Source: Halothiobacillus neapolitanus
GTDB taxonomy: Bacteria > Pseudomonadota > Gammaproteobacteria > Halothiobacillales > Halothiobacillaceae
Direction: 5' to 3'
Assembly (NCBI GenBank): GCA_020722165.1
Contig: DYLI01000058.1
Span: 1 to 9,818 of the forward strand
Length of the DNA: 9,818 nucleotides
Positions 1 through 7,155 of the stretch are shown in pieces. The notes under the pieces were generated by a model. It saw only the letters and a program-made list of their open reading frames with translations. It ran no database searches and was not told the DNA's origin. Numbering within the stretch: the first letter of the stretch is position 1; every line of letters starts with the position of its first letter. A program made the translations under genes and the position numbers.

Positions 1-829
1 ATGACGAGCCTGCCGACCAGCGCGCATGACGCAGTTCGCGCTGCACAATGCCCTCTAAACGCGCCACGGCGGCCAAGGCCTGCGGGTCGGAGTGCGAGTG
101 CAAGGTTTGGCGCAGAGCGGCCAGCGGGGTTTTCAGGCCGTGCGCCAAATCGGCCAAGGCATGACGCGAACGCGCCAGGCGCCGCGCCTGACTTTCCAGC
201 ACGGCGTTAAACGCTTGGCTCAAAGGTTTTAACTCGCGCATGGCGGGCACAGGCAGGCGCTCCAGCTCGCCTTGCTGCAAACGCGCCCCGTCCCGCGCCA
301 AATCGCGCACCGGGCGCAGCACAACGCGCAACAAAACAAACTGCGCCAGCAACAACATCACGAACAGCCCAAGGGAGATCAACACAAAACGCAGCTTGAA
401 ATCGGCGAGGTGTGCATTGAGCTCACTCAGGCTTTCGGCAACGACGAGGCTGCCGCCTTGCGATAAATCGCGGCGTAACAGCAACAACGGCTCGCCCTTG
501 CGCCATGCGCCATGCGACAGCCCGGCCTCGGCGGGCATAGGCAGTGCATCACCCGCGCTGGAGGCCGAGTTCAACGCGCCACTTACTTGATGCAGCGCAA
601 AATAATGCCCGCTGTTGGGGCGCTGGAAAATTGCCGGGATATGCGAGGTGCTCATATGCCCATGCTCATCCAGCCCATCGAGCAACCACTCGGCATCATG
701 TTCCAGGCGCGTAGTGATGTAGTTTTCGGTCATCACACGCGGTGCGCGCTCGGTAACAAAACCATGCAGCACGAACAACAAGGCCAACCCCAGCGCCAGC
801 CACAGACCAAGGCGCAAAGACAAACTCAT
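1..829 (-). CDS. Sensor histidine kinase, PhoQ-like H-box, C-terminus cut by window edge
   Basis: This is the membrane sensor kinase of a two-component system; it should autophosphorylate on a histidine and pass the phosphate to the response regulator encoded just upstream. The visible 276 residues hold a short cytoplasmic N-terminus, TM1 (about 7-25), a periplasmic region of about 120 residues (26-146), TM2 (about 147-167), a HAMP-like linker starting at the conserved RPV (172-174), and the dimerisation/phosphoacceptor motif DLAHGLKTPLA with the predicted phosphohistidine at H230. An H-box of the form LxHxLKTPLA is typical of PhoQ-type kinases. The ATPase domain lies beyond base 1. The start is ATG 829-827, overlapping the regulator's TGA by 4 bases (ATGA); there is no strong ribosome binding site, so translational coupling is likely. 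The periplasmic part has several histidines (H56, H58, H63, H75, H80), which could bind metal, but this is inference. The family assignment is firm; the signal is unknown. Confidence 0.93.
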   Translation of the reverse strand, partial: MSLSLRLGLWLALGLALLFVLHGFVTERAPRVMTENYITTRLEHDAEWLLDGLDEHGHMSTSHIPAIFQRPNSGHYFALHQVSGALNSASSAGDALPMPAEAGLSHGAWRKGEPLLLLRRDLSQGGSLVVAESLSELNAHLADFKLRFVLISLGLFVMLLLAQFVLLRVVLRPVRDLARDGARLQQGELERLPVPAMRELKPLSQAFNAVLESQARRLARSRHALADLAHGLKTPLAALRQTLHSHSDPQALAAVARLEGIVQRELRHARWSAGSS

Positions 830-1494
830 ACCGCAGTCTCGTTCACAAAAACATACCCCTGCCCGCGCCGCGTCTCGATGCGCTCGCGCCCAAGTTTGGC
901 GCGCAGACGGTTAACATAAACCTCCAGCACATTGCTGCCGTGCTCATGCCCTTCGTCATACAAATGTTCCTCCAGCCAAGCCTTGGCCAGCACCTGCCCA
1001 GGTTGCAGCATGAACAAACGCAACAGGCGAAACTCCATGGCGGTGAGTGCAATGACATTCCCAGCATGCAAAAGCATCTGCCGCGCCTCGTCCAACTCCC
1101 ACTCGCCCACGCGCAGCGGCCCTGGTGTCAAGCCGCGCGCGCGGCGCAGCAGGGCAGATAGCCGTGCCAGCAACTCTTCGGGGTGAAACGGTTTGGTCAA
1201 ATAATCATCTGCCCCGGCGGCAAAACCATCGACCTTTTCATGCCAGGCATCGCGCCCGGTCAATATCAACACCGGCAAACTCAAGCCCGCCTCCCGCCAG
1301 CTGCGCAACACCTCCAGCCCAGAGCGTCCCGGCAAGCCCAAATCCAGAATCACCGCATCAAACAAGCCTTCGCGCCCAAGGTAATCAGCCTCGATGCCAT
1401 CCGCCGCCCAGTCCGCCGCGTAGCCTGCTGCGCGCAGGTGTAGTAACAGACCTTCGGCCAGTGCGGTGTCATCTTCGGCTAGTAGAAGTCGCAT
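826..1494 (-). CDS. Response regulator, OmpR/PhoB family (PhoP/PmrA/QseB-like)
   Basis: A complete 222-residue DNA-binding response regulator. The N-terminal receiver domain (about 1-115) shows the acidic pocket E7-D8-D9, the phosphoacceptor D51 followed by LGLPG, the switch threonine T79 in LILTGRD and the conserved lysine K101 in TKPF. The C-terminal half (about 127-220) is a winged-helix effector domain ending in the typical GxGYVF wing motif. The DLGLPG sequence and overall length suggest the PhoP/PmrA/QseB branch rather than a named orthologue. The gene follows the RND pump stop codon by 29 bases with no terminator in the gap, and shares a 4-base ATGA overlap with the kinase gene. Only a weak GGA-type ribosome binding site precedes ATG 1494. 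It probably controls the efflux operon in which it sits, as CzcR and CusR do in other metal-efflux loci, but no binding site can be assigned with confidence. Confidence 0.95.
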   Translation of the reverse strand: MRLLLAEDDTALAEGLLLHLRAAGYAADWAADGIEADYLGREGLFDAVILDLGLPGRSGLEVLRSWREAGLSLPVLILTGRDAWHEKVDGFAAGADDYLTKPFHPEELLARLSALLRRARGLTPGPLRVGEWELDEARQMLLHAGNVIALTAMEFRLLRLFMLQPGQVLAKAWLEEHLYDEGHEHGSNVLEVYVNRLRAKLGRERIETRRGQGYVFVNETAV

Positions 1495-1523
1495 GAATGA
1501 TCCAAAAAGTTTGCATTGAAATT

Positions 1524-4500
1524 TTAGCTTGCCTTAACCCGCGCCTCCCCCCAGCGCGCAAACAACACCGGCAGCAAAATCAGCGTCAGCAGAGTCGAGC
1601 TGACCAGCCCACCCATCACCACCACCGCCAGCGGGCGTTGAATCTCCGAACCCGGCCCTGTGGCAAACAATAGTGGCAACAACCCCAACGCGGCAATCGA
1701 CGCGGTCATCATCACCGGACGCAAGCGCCGTTGCGTGCCCTCCAGCACGGCCTGCGCCATCGCCATGCCGCTATGGCGCAGATGCAGGAAATGCGACACC
1801 AGTACCACGCCATTGAGCACCGCAATCCCAAGCAAGGCGATAAAGCCCACCGAGGCAGGCACGGACAGATATTCGCCCGCCATAAACAAGGCCAATACTC
1901 CGCCAATCAGCGCCAGCGGCACATTCGCCAGCACCAGTAGCGCCGGTCGCCATGCGCCGAATGTTGCGATTAACACGCCGAAAATCACCACAATCGACAA
2001 CGGCACCACCACGCCCAAACGCTGCATCGCCCGCGCCTGATTCTGGAACTCGCCGCCCCAAGTCAGGCGATAGCCCGCGTCCAGCGGCACGTCCTTGGCC
2101 ACCCGCGCCTGCGCCTCGGCCACAAAGCCCGCCAGATCGCGCCCGCGCACATTGCTTAAAATCACCACATTGCGCGCACCCTGCTCGTGCGCAATCAGCA
2201 CCGGCCCGTCACGCATGACAACCTGCGCCACTTGCCCCAGCGTGATTTGCGCGCCACCTTGTAGCAACAGGGGCAGGGCGGCCACATCATCTAACGACTG
2301 CCCAGCCTGCGCTTTAATCATTAACGGAATGCGCCGCGCCGCCTGCTGGATTTCGCCCACCTTCACGCCATCGAATTGTGTGCGCAGCAAGGTTGCCACC
2401 TCGTCCACATTCAGCCCAAGGCGATTAAGCTCGGTGCGATCCAGCAGCACATCCAGATAACGCACACCCTCGGCCTGAGTGGTGAACACATCTTCCGCCC
2501 CCGGAATACCCTCCAAAACCTTGGCAATCGCCGCTGCCTTCTCGTTCAACACCTGCAAATCCGCGCCGAACAAACGCACTGCCACATCACCGCGCACGCC
2601 GATAATCATCTCGGAGACGCGCATTTCAATCGGCTGGGTAAAGGCATAACCCACCCCCGGAAATGATGCCTCCAACACCGCACGAATGTGATCCATCAAC
2701 GCATCCTTGTCCGCCACCTGCCACTCTGAGCGCGGTTTGAGCACCAGAAAACTGTCGGTCTGGTTCAGCCCCATCGGGTCGAGCCCCAACTCGTCGCTGC
2801 CCGCGCGCGCAATAATCGAGGTGATTTCCGGTATTTCGGCCATTAAAGCCCGCTGCACGCGCAAATCCAGCGCCAGCGAGGCTTCAAGGTCAATCGACGG
2901 CGGCGTTTCCAGTTGCACAATCATCGAGCCTTCATCCATGGTCGGCATAAAAGTCTTACCCGCCTGCCCCAGCGCCCACATGGCCGCCGCAACCATTAGC
3001 AGCACCGTGACCATCAACACCCGCGCATGTGCCAGCGACCAGCGCAAAGCGGGCGTATGCAGTCGATGCAACTGGCGTACTAGCCATGAATCGCCATGTG
3101 CGGCCACGGCATGTTTTGCTCCCTCCCCCTTGACGGGGGAGGGTTGGGGAGAGGGGAGGAATTGCGCTTTTTTGATTCCGTGTACATCAGACGACTTCAA
3201 CACATACGCCGCCACCACCGGAATCAGCGTCAACGACAACAACAACGCCGCCGCCAGCGCCAGAATAATCGTCACTGCCACCGGGCTGAACAGCTTGCCT
3301 TCCAGCCCCTGCAAGGTCAAAAGCGGCAAAAACACCGTGGCGATAATCAACATACCCGTGGTCACAGGCTGCGCCATTTCATGCGTCGCCTCACGCACCA
3401 CGTCTAACAATGTGCGACCATCGTGCAATGCCAAGCGCGCCACAATGTTTTCCACCACGACCACGGCAGCATCCACCAACATCCCCAGCGCAATCGCCAG
3501 GCCGCCAAGACTCATTAGATTCGCTGTCATCCCCAGTTGGCGCATCCACATAAACGTCATCAGCGCCGCCATCGGCAACACCAGCGCCACCACCAAGGAT
3601 GCGCGTAGCTCGCCCAAAAATAGCAGCAACAGCACCAAAACCAGAACGACGGCTTCCAACAATGCCTTGCTCACCGAGGCAATCGCCGCGCTCGTCAGCT
3701 CGCTGCGGTCATAGAAAACATGAATTTTAACACCTGCAGGCAGGCTGGACTCCAGCTCCGCCAAGCGCGCGCGTACCCTAGCAATCGTCTTGCGGCTATC
3801 CTCACCGCGCAGCCCCAGCACCAAGCCTTCCACCGTCTCGCCCTTGCCATCGCGCACCACGCCGCCCTGACGGGTCACCGCCCCCATGCGCACCTCGGCC
3901 ACCTGATCGAGGCGCAGCGTATTGCCATGCACATCTGCGACGCGCAAGCTCGCCACGTCGTCCAGCGAGGCAAGCTGCCCGACCACACGCACCAGCAAAG
4001 CTTCTTCGCCCGCCCGCATCCGGCCTGCGCCGTCATTGCGATTATTCGCTTCCAACGCGCTACGCAGCGCATCCAGTGTCACCCCACGCGCCGCCATGCG
4101 CACGGCATCCGGCACGACTTCAAAGGTACTCACTCGCCCGCCCAAAGCGTTCACATCCGCCACTCCAGGCACGGTACGCAATGCCGGACGAATAACCCAA
4201 TCCAGCAGGGCGCGTCGCTCCTCCAGGGGCACATCGCCTTCCAGCGTGAACATAAACATCTCGCCCAGCGGCGTGGTAATCGGTGCCAGCCCACCCTCAA
4301 TGCCCGCAGGCAAATTCGGCATCGCACCGGCCAAACGCTCACTTACCTGTTGCCGCGCCCAATAAATATCCGTGCCATCGGCAAAATCCAGCGTAATGTC
4401 CACCAGCCCGTACTTGGAGGTCGAACGCAACATCACCTGCCTGGGCAAACCCAATAGCTCGGTTTCCACCGGCAGCGTCACCCGGCGTTCCATTTCCTCC

Positions 4501-4682
4501 GGGCTCAAACCCGGCACTTTCAGGATAATTTTAACCTGCGGCGCAGACACATCCGGGAAGGCATCCACCGGCAAATTCAGCATGGCAAACGTCCCGGCAA
4601 TCGCCAAGGCTGCGCCCAAAATCAGGGTCATAATGCGATTATTCAGTGCCCAATCGACCAAGCCCGCTAATACACGGTTCAT
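1524..4682 (-). CDS. czcA: Heavy-metal-efflux RND pump, CzcA/CusA family inner-membrane transporter
   Basis: This 1052-residue protein is the proton-driven inner-membrane pump of a tripartite exporter. It has TM1 near 14-34, a large periplasmic loop, TM2-TM6 (about 340-492), TM7 (about 555-575), a second periplasmic loop and a C-terminal block of TM segments; length and order match the HME-RND family. In TM4 the relay residues D404 and E411 are present, but the position of the first Asp of the CzcA-type DFGxxxDG signature is A398. By eye, the CusA copper-binding methionines M573, M623 and M672 align with I597, Q641 and E691, so Cu(I)/Ag(I) export is not supported. The segment GLNQTD...LKPRSEW and QPIEMR (683-688) resemble divalent-cation pumps. 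The symbol is a family label; the substrate is uncertain. ATG 4682 overlaps the adaptor stop (ATGA) and has GGAGG nine bases upstream. Residues about 508-522 are encoded by a C-rich palindromic repeat in the cytoplasmic TM6-TM7 loop, an odd insertion that keeps the frame. Confidence 0.96.
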   Translation of the reverse strand: MNRVLAGLVDWALNNRIMTLILGAALAIAGTFAMLNLPVDAFPDVSAPQVKIILKVPGLSPEEMERRVTLPVETELLGLPRQVMLRSTSKYGLVDITLDFADGTDIYWARQQVSERLAGAMPNLPAGIEGGLAPITTPLGEMFMFTLEGDVPLEERRALLDWVIRPALRTVPGVADVNALGGRVSTFEVVPDAVRMAARGVTLDALRSALEANNRNDGAGRMRAGEEALLVRVVGQLASLDDVASLRVADVHGNTLRLDQVAEVRMGAVTRQGGVVRDGKGETVEGLVLGLRGEDSRKTIARVRARLAELESSLPAGVKIHVFYDRSELTSAAIASVSKALLEAVVLVLVLLLLFLGELRASLVVALVLPMAALMTFMWMRQLGMTANLMSLGGLAIALGMLVDAAVVVVENIVARLALHDGRTLLDVVREATHEMAQPVTTGMLIIATVFLPLLTLQGLEGKLFSPVAVTIILALAAALLLSLTLIPVVAAYVLKSSDVHGIKKAQFLPSPQPSPVKGEGAKHAVAAHGDSWLVRQLHRLHTPALRWSLAHARVLMVTVLLMVAAAMWALGQAGKTFMPTMDEGSMIVQLETPPSIDLEASLALDLRVQRALMAEIPEITSIIARAGSDELGLDPMGLNQTDSFLVLKPRSEWQVADKDALMDHIRAVLEASFPGVGYAFTQPIEMRVSEMIIGVRGDVAVRLFGADLQVLNEKAAAIAKVLEGIPGAEDVFTTQAEGVRYLDVLLDRTELNRLGLNVDEVATLLRTQFDGVKVGEIQQAARRIPLMIKAQAGQSLDDVAALPLLLQGGAQITLGQVAQVVMRDGPVLIAHEQGARNVVILSNVRGRDLAGFVAEAQARVAKDVPLDAGYRLTWGGEFQNQARAMQRLGVVVPLSIVVIFGVLIATFGAWRPALLVLANVPLALIGGVLALFMAGEYLSVPASVGFIALLGIAVLNGVVLVSHFLHLRHSGMAMAQAVLEGTQRRLRPVMMTASIAALGLLPLLFATGPGSEIQRPLAVVVMGGLVSSTLLTLILLPVLFARWGEARVKAS
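3118..3159. repeat. C-rich hairpin repeat inside czcA (TM6-TM7 loop)
   Basis: CCCTCCCCC (3121-3129) and GGGGGAGGG (3135-3143) form a perfect 9-base inverted repeat with a 5-base loop, followed by GGGGAGAGGGGAGG. Read on the minus strand it has the form CCCTCTCCCCAACCC plus a hairpin, resembling a repeat widely seen between genes in proteobacteria (recognised from memory). It encodes the low-complexity string PSPQPSPVKGEG (510-521) of the pump. There is no T-run after the hairpin in the direction of transcription, so it is not a typical terminator. Confidence 0.75.
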
Positions 4683-5908
4683 TCTGCCGCGCCTCCGCGC
4701 CCATCCCAGGCGCCTTTAAGCAAAACCGCGCCTTCCACCGCCACCCGGTCGCCCGGCATCAAGGCGGCCATAACTGCAGGTTGCGCATCACTCAAGCCTT
4801 GGCTGGTGACCGCCAGCGGCAACACTTTGTCCTTGCGCTGCACAAACACCGACAAGGCTCCATCCACCTGCACCAAGGCCGCACGCGGCACGCGCCACAA
4901 GGCTTGTGGTGCCGTTTCGGCAAAACGCAGCGAGACGCGCAAACCGGGGCGCAAGACCTCTGCCTTATCCAGAGCTACGCGCACCATCACCGTCTGCCGT
5001 GCCGCATCCACCACCGCGCCAATCGCCAACACCTGCGCCGCCAAACCCTCGCCGCCCGGCATGTCTACCGTTGCCGCCTGCCCCGCACGCAAAGTATTTG
5101 CCACGCTGATGGGTACATCGGCCTCCACCCAGCGCTCGTTGGTAAAACTCAAGCTCGCCACTGGCTCGCCGGACATCAAACCCGCACCGGGCAGCGCATT
5201 CAAACTTAGCAAACGCCCTGCGCGTGGTGCGCGAATCACCAGTTCCGAGCTGCTGGAAGCTTTGCTATCGGCTACGCCACCCGCACCACGCAAACGCGCC
5301 TCGGCAGCCTCGCGTTCAATGCGCGCCTGTTGCAAAGCCACCTCCGCCTCACGCACCCGGCGCTCAATGCCGATGCCTTCCTTCCACAACCCCTGCTCGC
5401 GTGCCAGCGTCTGCGCCGCCAGTTGCTCCGTGGCCTTGGCACTCTGCACCGCCTGATTCAAAGCCACCCACTCCGGGCTAAACATGCTCAACAACACCTG
5501 TCCAGCGGCGACCTCATCCCCCGCCGCTGCGGACACGCGCAACACGCGCCCGGCAAGCGGCGCGACCACCTGCTCAAACCCCTGCGGCGGCACACTCACT
5601 ACGCCCGACCAGACCGAACCCAGCGCGCCCTGCGCCGCGATTGGAGCTTCAAAACGCACACCCAACGAGGCCAACTGGGCGGGTGTCAGGCTTAACATAT
5701 CGGCAGCGAAAGCCGCTTGCGCGCCCGCAAACACCAACATCGCCATAAGCGGTGTGGCTCGGATGACGCGCAGCGCAATCCGGGAAGGCTCGTGCCGCGT
5801 GGCAGGCTCATCCCGGATTGGCATCCGGGCTACAGCAGCCTTGCCCGTTTGCTCCATGCGGTCAGTTGAAAAAGGCAACAAACCTTGTAAAAAAATCATC
5901 CTTTTCAT
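4679..5908 (-). CDS. czcB: RND efflux periplasmic adaptor (membrane fusion protein), CzcB-like
   Basis: A 409-residue periplasmic adaptor that would link the RND pump to the outer-membrane channel. The order is that of the family: a first half-lipoyl segment (around VVAPLAGRVLRVSAAAGDEV), an alpha-helical hairpin rich in Ala, Glu and Arg (AKATEQLAAQTLAREQ to EREAAEARLRG), the second half-lipoyl segment (VIRAPRAGRLLSL), then beta-barrel and membrane-proximal domains. There is no lipobox and no His-rich extension. A signal peptide core, MAMLVFAGAQAAFA (55-68), ends in a plausible AFA/A cleavage site, but it begins about 54 residues into the frame. The start at 5908 is favoured by an ATGA overlap with the channel gene and a GAGGG six bases upstream. 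Residues about 25-52 are encoded by an 82-base palindromic element, so the leader before the signal peptide is unusual. An internal start at M55 or M57 is possible, but it has no good ribosome binding site and would leave the signal peptide without basic residues. Confidence 0.94.
   Translation of the reverse strand: MKRMIFLQGLLPFSTDRMEQTGKAAVARMPIRDEPATRHEPSRIALRVIRATPLMAMLVFAGAQAAFAADMLSLTPAQLASLGVRFEAPIAAQGALGSVWSGVVSVPPQGFEQVVAPLAGRVLRVSAAAGDEVAAGQVLLSMFSPEWVALNQAVQSAKATEQLAAQTLAREQGLWKEGIGIERRVREAEVALQQARIEREAAEARLRGAGGVADSKASSSSELVIRAPRAGRLLSLNALPGAGLMSGEPVASLSFTNERWVEADVPISVANTLRAGQAATVDMPGGEGLAAQVLAIGAVVDAARQTVMVRVALDKAEVLRPGLRVSLRFAETAPQALWRVPRAALVQVDGALSVFVQRKDKVLPLAVTSQGLSDAQPAVMAALMPGDRVAVEGAVLLKGAWDGRGGAAE
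5753..5834. repeat. 82-base imperfect palindromic element inside the czcB leader
   Basis: The left arm (5753-5785) and right arm (5811-5834) are inverted repeats. TGTGGCTCGGATG pairs with TGTAGCCCGGATG read from the other strand (11 of 13 identical), and AATCCGGGA pairs perfectly (9 of 9), with 11 versus 2 unpaired bases between these blocks. The 25-base centre can itself form a small TGCC/GGCA hairpin. The GTAGCCCGGATG...AATCCGGGA pattern resembles a REP-like palindrome that I recall as usually intergenic in many proteobacteria; this comparison is from memory. Here it lies wholly within the czcB frame (residues about 25-52), with no stop codon in that frame. Confidence 0.8.
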
Positions 5909-7155
5909 ACCACACCCTCGGCCTGATTAACCCGTGACACCGCCCGTTCCACCTCCAATCGCCCCAAAACCGCCGCCAGCTCCGCCTCACGCACCCGGCG
6001 CATGACGGTGACAAAATCCAGCGCATCCAGCAGCCCTTCCTCCACCTGCCGTTGAGCCAAGCGCAAGGTTTCTTGCTCGGCCTTGGCACGCGCCTCCAAC
6101 AGCGTCACCTGCGAGCGAGCGCCCTGCAAAGCCAGACGCGCCGCATCTCGCGCCACACTCAAAGCGCGTATTTGCTTGGCAAATTCAACCTCAGCCTGTA
6201 TTTCCGCATAACGCAAAGGTGCTTCCGCCGCATGGCGCGCCGTTTCCCACGGCAAAGGCATGGATAACGTCACCACCACCGCATTCAATGTTTCCGCCCC
6301 CGGCGTGCGATCTTGCCGCGCCGCCACACCCAGCACCGGCGCGCCTTCCGCCGCCAACACGCCAGCCTGGCGCTCATTGCCCGCCCGCGTCCACATGGCG
6401 CGTGCCGCCAAGGCCGCCGGATGGGTTTCAACAGCGCGTTCACCCGCCAAAGCCTCGCGCCATGTCGCTTCAGTTGAACCCGGAAAGGCCGTTTGCCGAC
6501 TCAGCGCCCGCCACGCCGCGAGCGCCTGTGTAAAGGCCAACTGCGCCGCTGCCACCTGCTGTTTCACATCCAAAATTTCGGCATCCAGTGTCACTGCATC
6601 CACACGCGCGCGCTCACCCAAAGTCACTGCACGTTTCACCCGCACCGCAGCCGCCTGTAACTCCTCCAAACCGCGCTGCAAACCATGCAGCCGCGCCTCG
6701 GTCAGCCACACATCCCAGCCCGCCTCGCGCAACAAGCCAGCCAACTCCAGGCGCAAAACCGTGCGCTCGGCCTCAGCCAAATCCTGCGTCCCTGCCGCCA
6801 AACGACGCAAAACCTCCGTTTGCCCCGGTCGCCACAGCGGCAACTCCACTCCCGCAATCCATTCGCTATATGTCCCCGAAGGCGTGTTCGCGTTATATGC
6901 CCCAGCCTGCCCTGACAGCGCCAGATTCGGTGCCAACGGCAAAAGTGCATCCGCATGGCGCTGCAACGCCTGCGCCTCGGCCTCGCGCCCCGTGGACAGA
7001 GCCTGCTCCGGCGCATGGAGCCATGCGCTCTCCAGTGCTCCGGCCAAGGAAACCGCCGCCCGCTCGGCAGCATTGGGCGCAGCCGTCACCCCGCTGCCCC
7101 AAGTCAAAGCCAGCCCAAACAAAGCGCAATAAAGAAGATTTTTTTGCATATCCAT
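5905..7155 (-). CDS. czcC: Outer-membrane efflux channel protein, CzcC/TolC family
   Basis: A 416-residue outer membrane factor that would form the trimeric exit duct of the efflux complex. It starts with a Sec-type signal peptide (K5, hydrophobic stretch about 7-20, likely cleavage after VTAA near residue 26). The mature part is almost entirely long Ala/Leu/Glu/Arg-rich helices in two repeats, with short beta-strand-like stretches (for example SGTYSEWIAGVELPLW and LNAVVVTLSMPLPW), as in TolC-fold proteins. The only cysteine near the N-terminus (C9) lies inside the hydrophobic core and is not a lipobox, so it is probably not lipidated. It is the first gene of the leftward operon; its TGA overlaps the adaptor ATG by 4 bases. 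The start could be M1 at 7155 or M3 at 7149; neither has a strong ribosome binding site. The symbol is a family label taken from the order channel, adaptor, pump; the metal exported cannot be read from this protein. Confidence 0.93.
   Translation of the reverse strand: MDMQKNLLYCALFGLALTWGSGVTAAPNAAERAAVSLAGALESAWLHAPEQALSTGREAEAQALQRHADALLPLAPNLALSGQAGAYNANTPSGTYSEWIAGVELPLWRPGQTEVLRRLAAGTQDLAEAERTVLRLELAGLLREAGWDVWLTEARLHGLQRGLEELQAAAVRVKRAVTLGERARVDAVTLDAEILDVKQQVAAAQLAFTQALAAWRALSRQTAFPGSTEATWREALAGERAVETHPAALAARAMWTRAGNERQAGVLAAEGAPVLGVAARQDRTPGAETLNAVVVTLSMPLPWETARHAAEAPLRYAEIQAEVEFAKQIRALSVARDAARLALQGARSQVTLLEARAKAEQETLRLAQRQVEEGLLDALDFVTVMRRVREAELAAVLGRLEVERAVSRVNQAEGVV

Noticed and set aside
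1..919. Several plus-strand frames at the left edge
   Set aside because: The minus strand here encodes a recognisable sensor kinase with TM segments and an H-box, so these frames are shadows.
3121..3143. Hairpin as a rho-independent terminator
   Set aside because: It is inside the pump reading frame and no T-run follows it in the leftward direction of transcription.
2707..4457. Long plus-strand frames (335 and 245 codons) opposite the RND pump
   Set aside because: They lie antisense to a conserved transporter gene, have Ser/Thr- or His/Arg-rich low-complexity products and show no recognisable domain.
5753..5834. Insertion sequence, CRISPR repeat or attachment site
   Set aside because: It is a single short palindrome with no transposase, no target-site duplication that I could see and no tandem repeat-spacer structure; a REP-like element fits better.
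7095..7155. Outer-membrane channel as a lipoprotein
   Set aside because: The only nearby cysteine (C9) lies within the hydrophobic core without a lipobox; a standard signal peptide ending near VTAA fits better.
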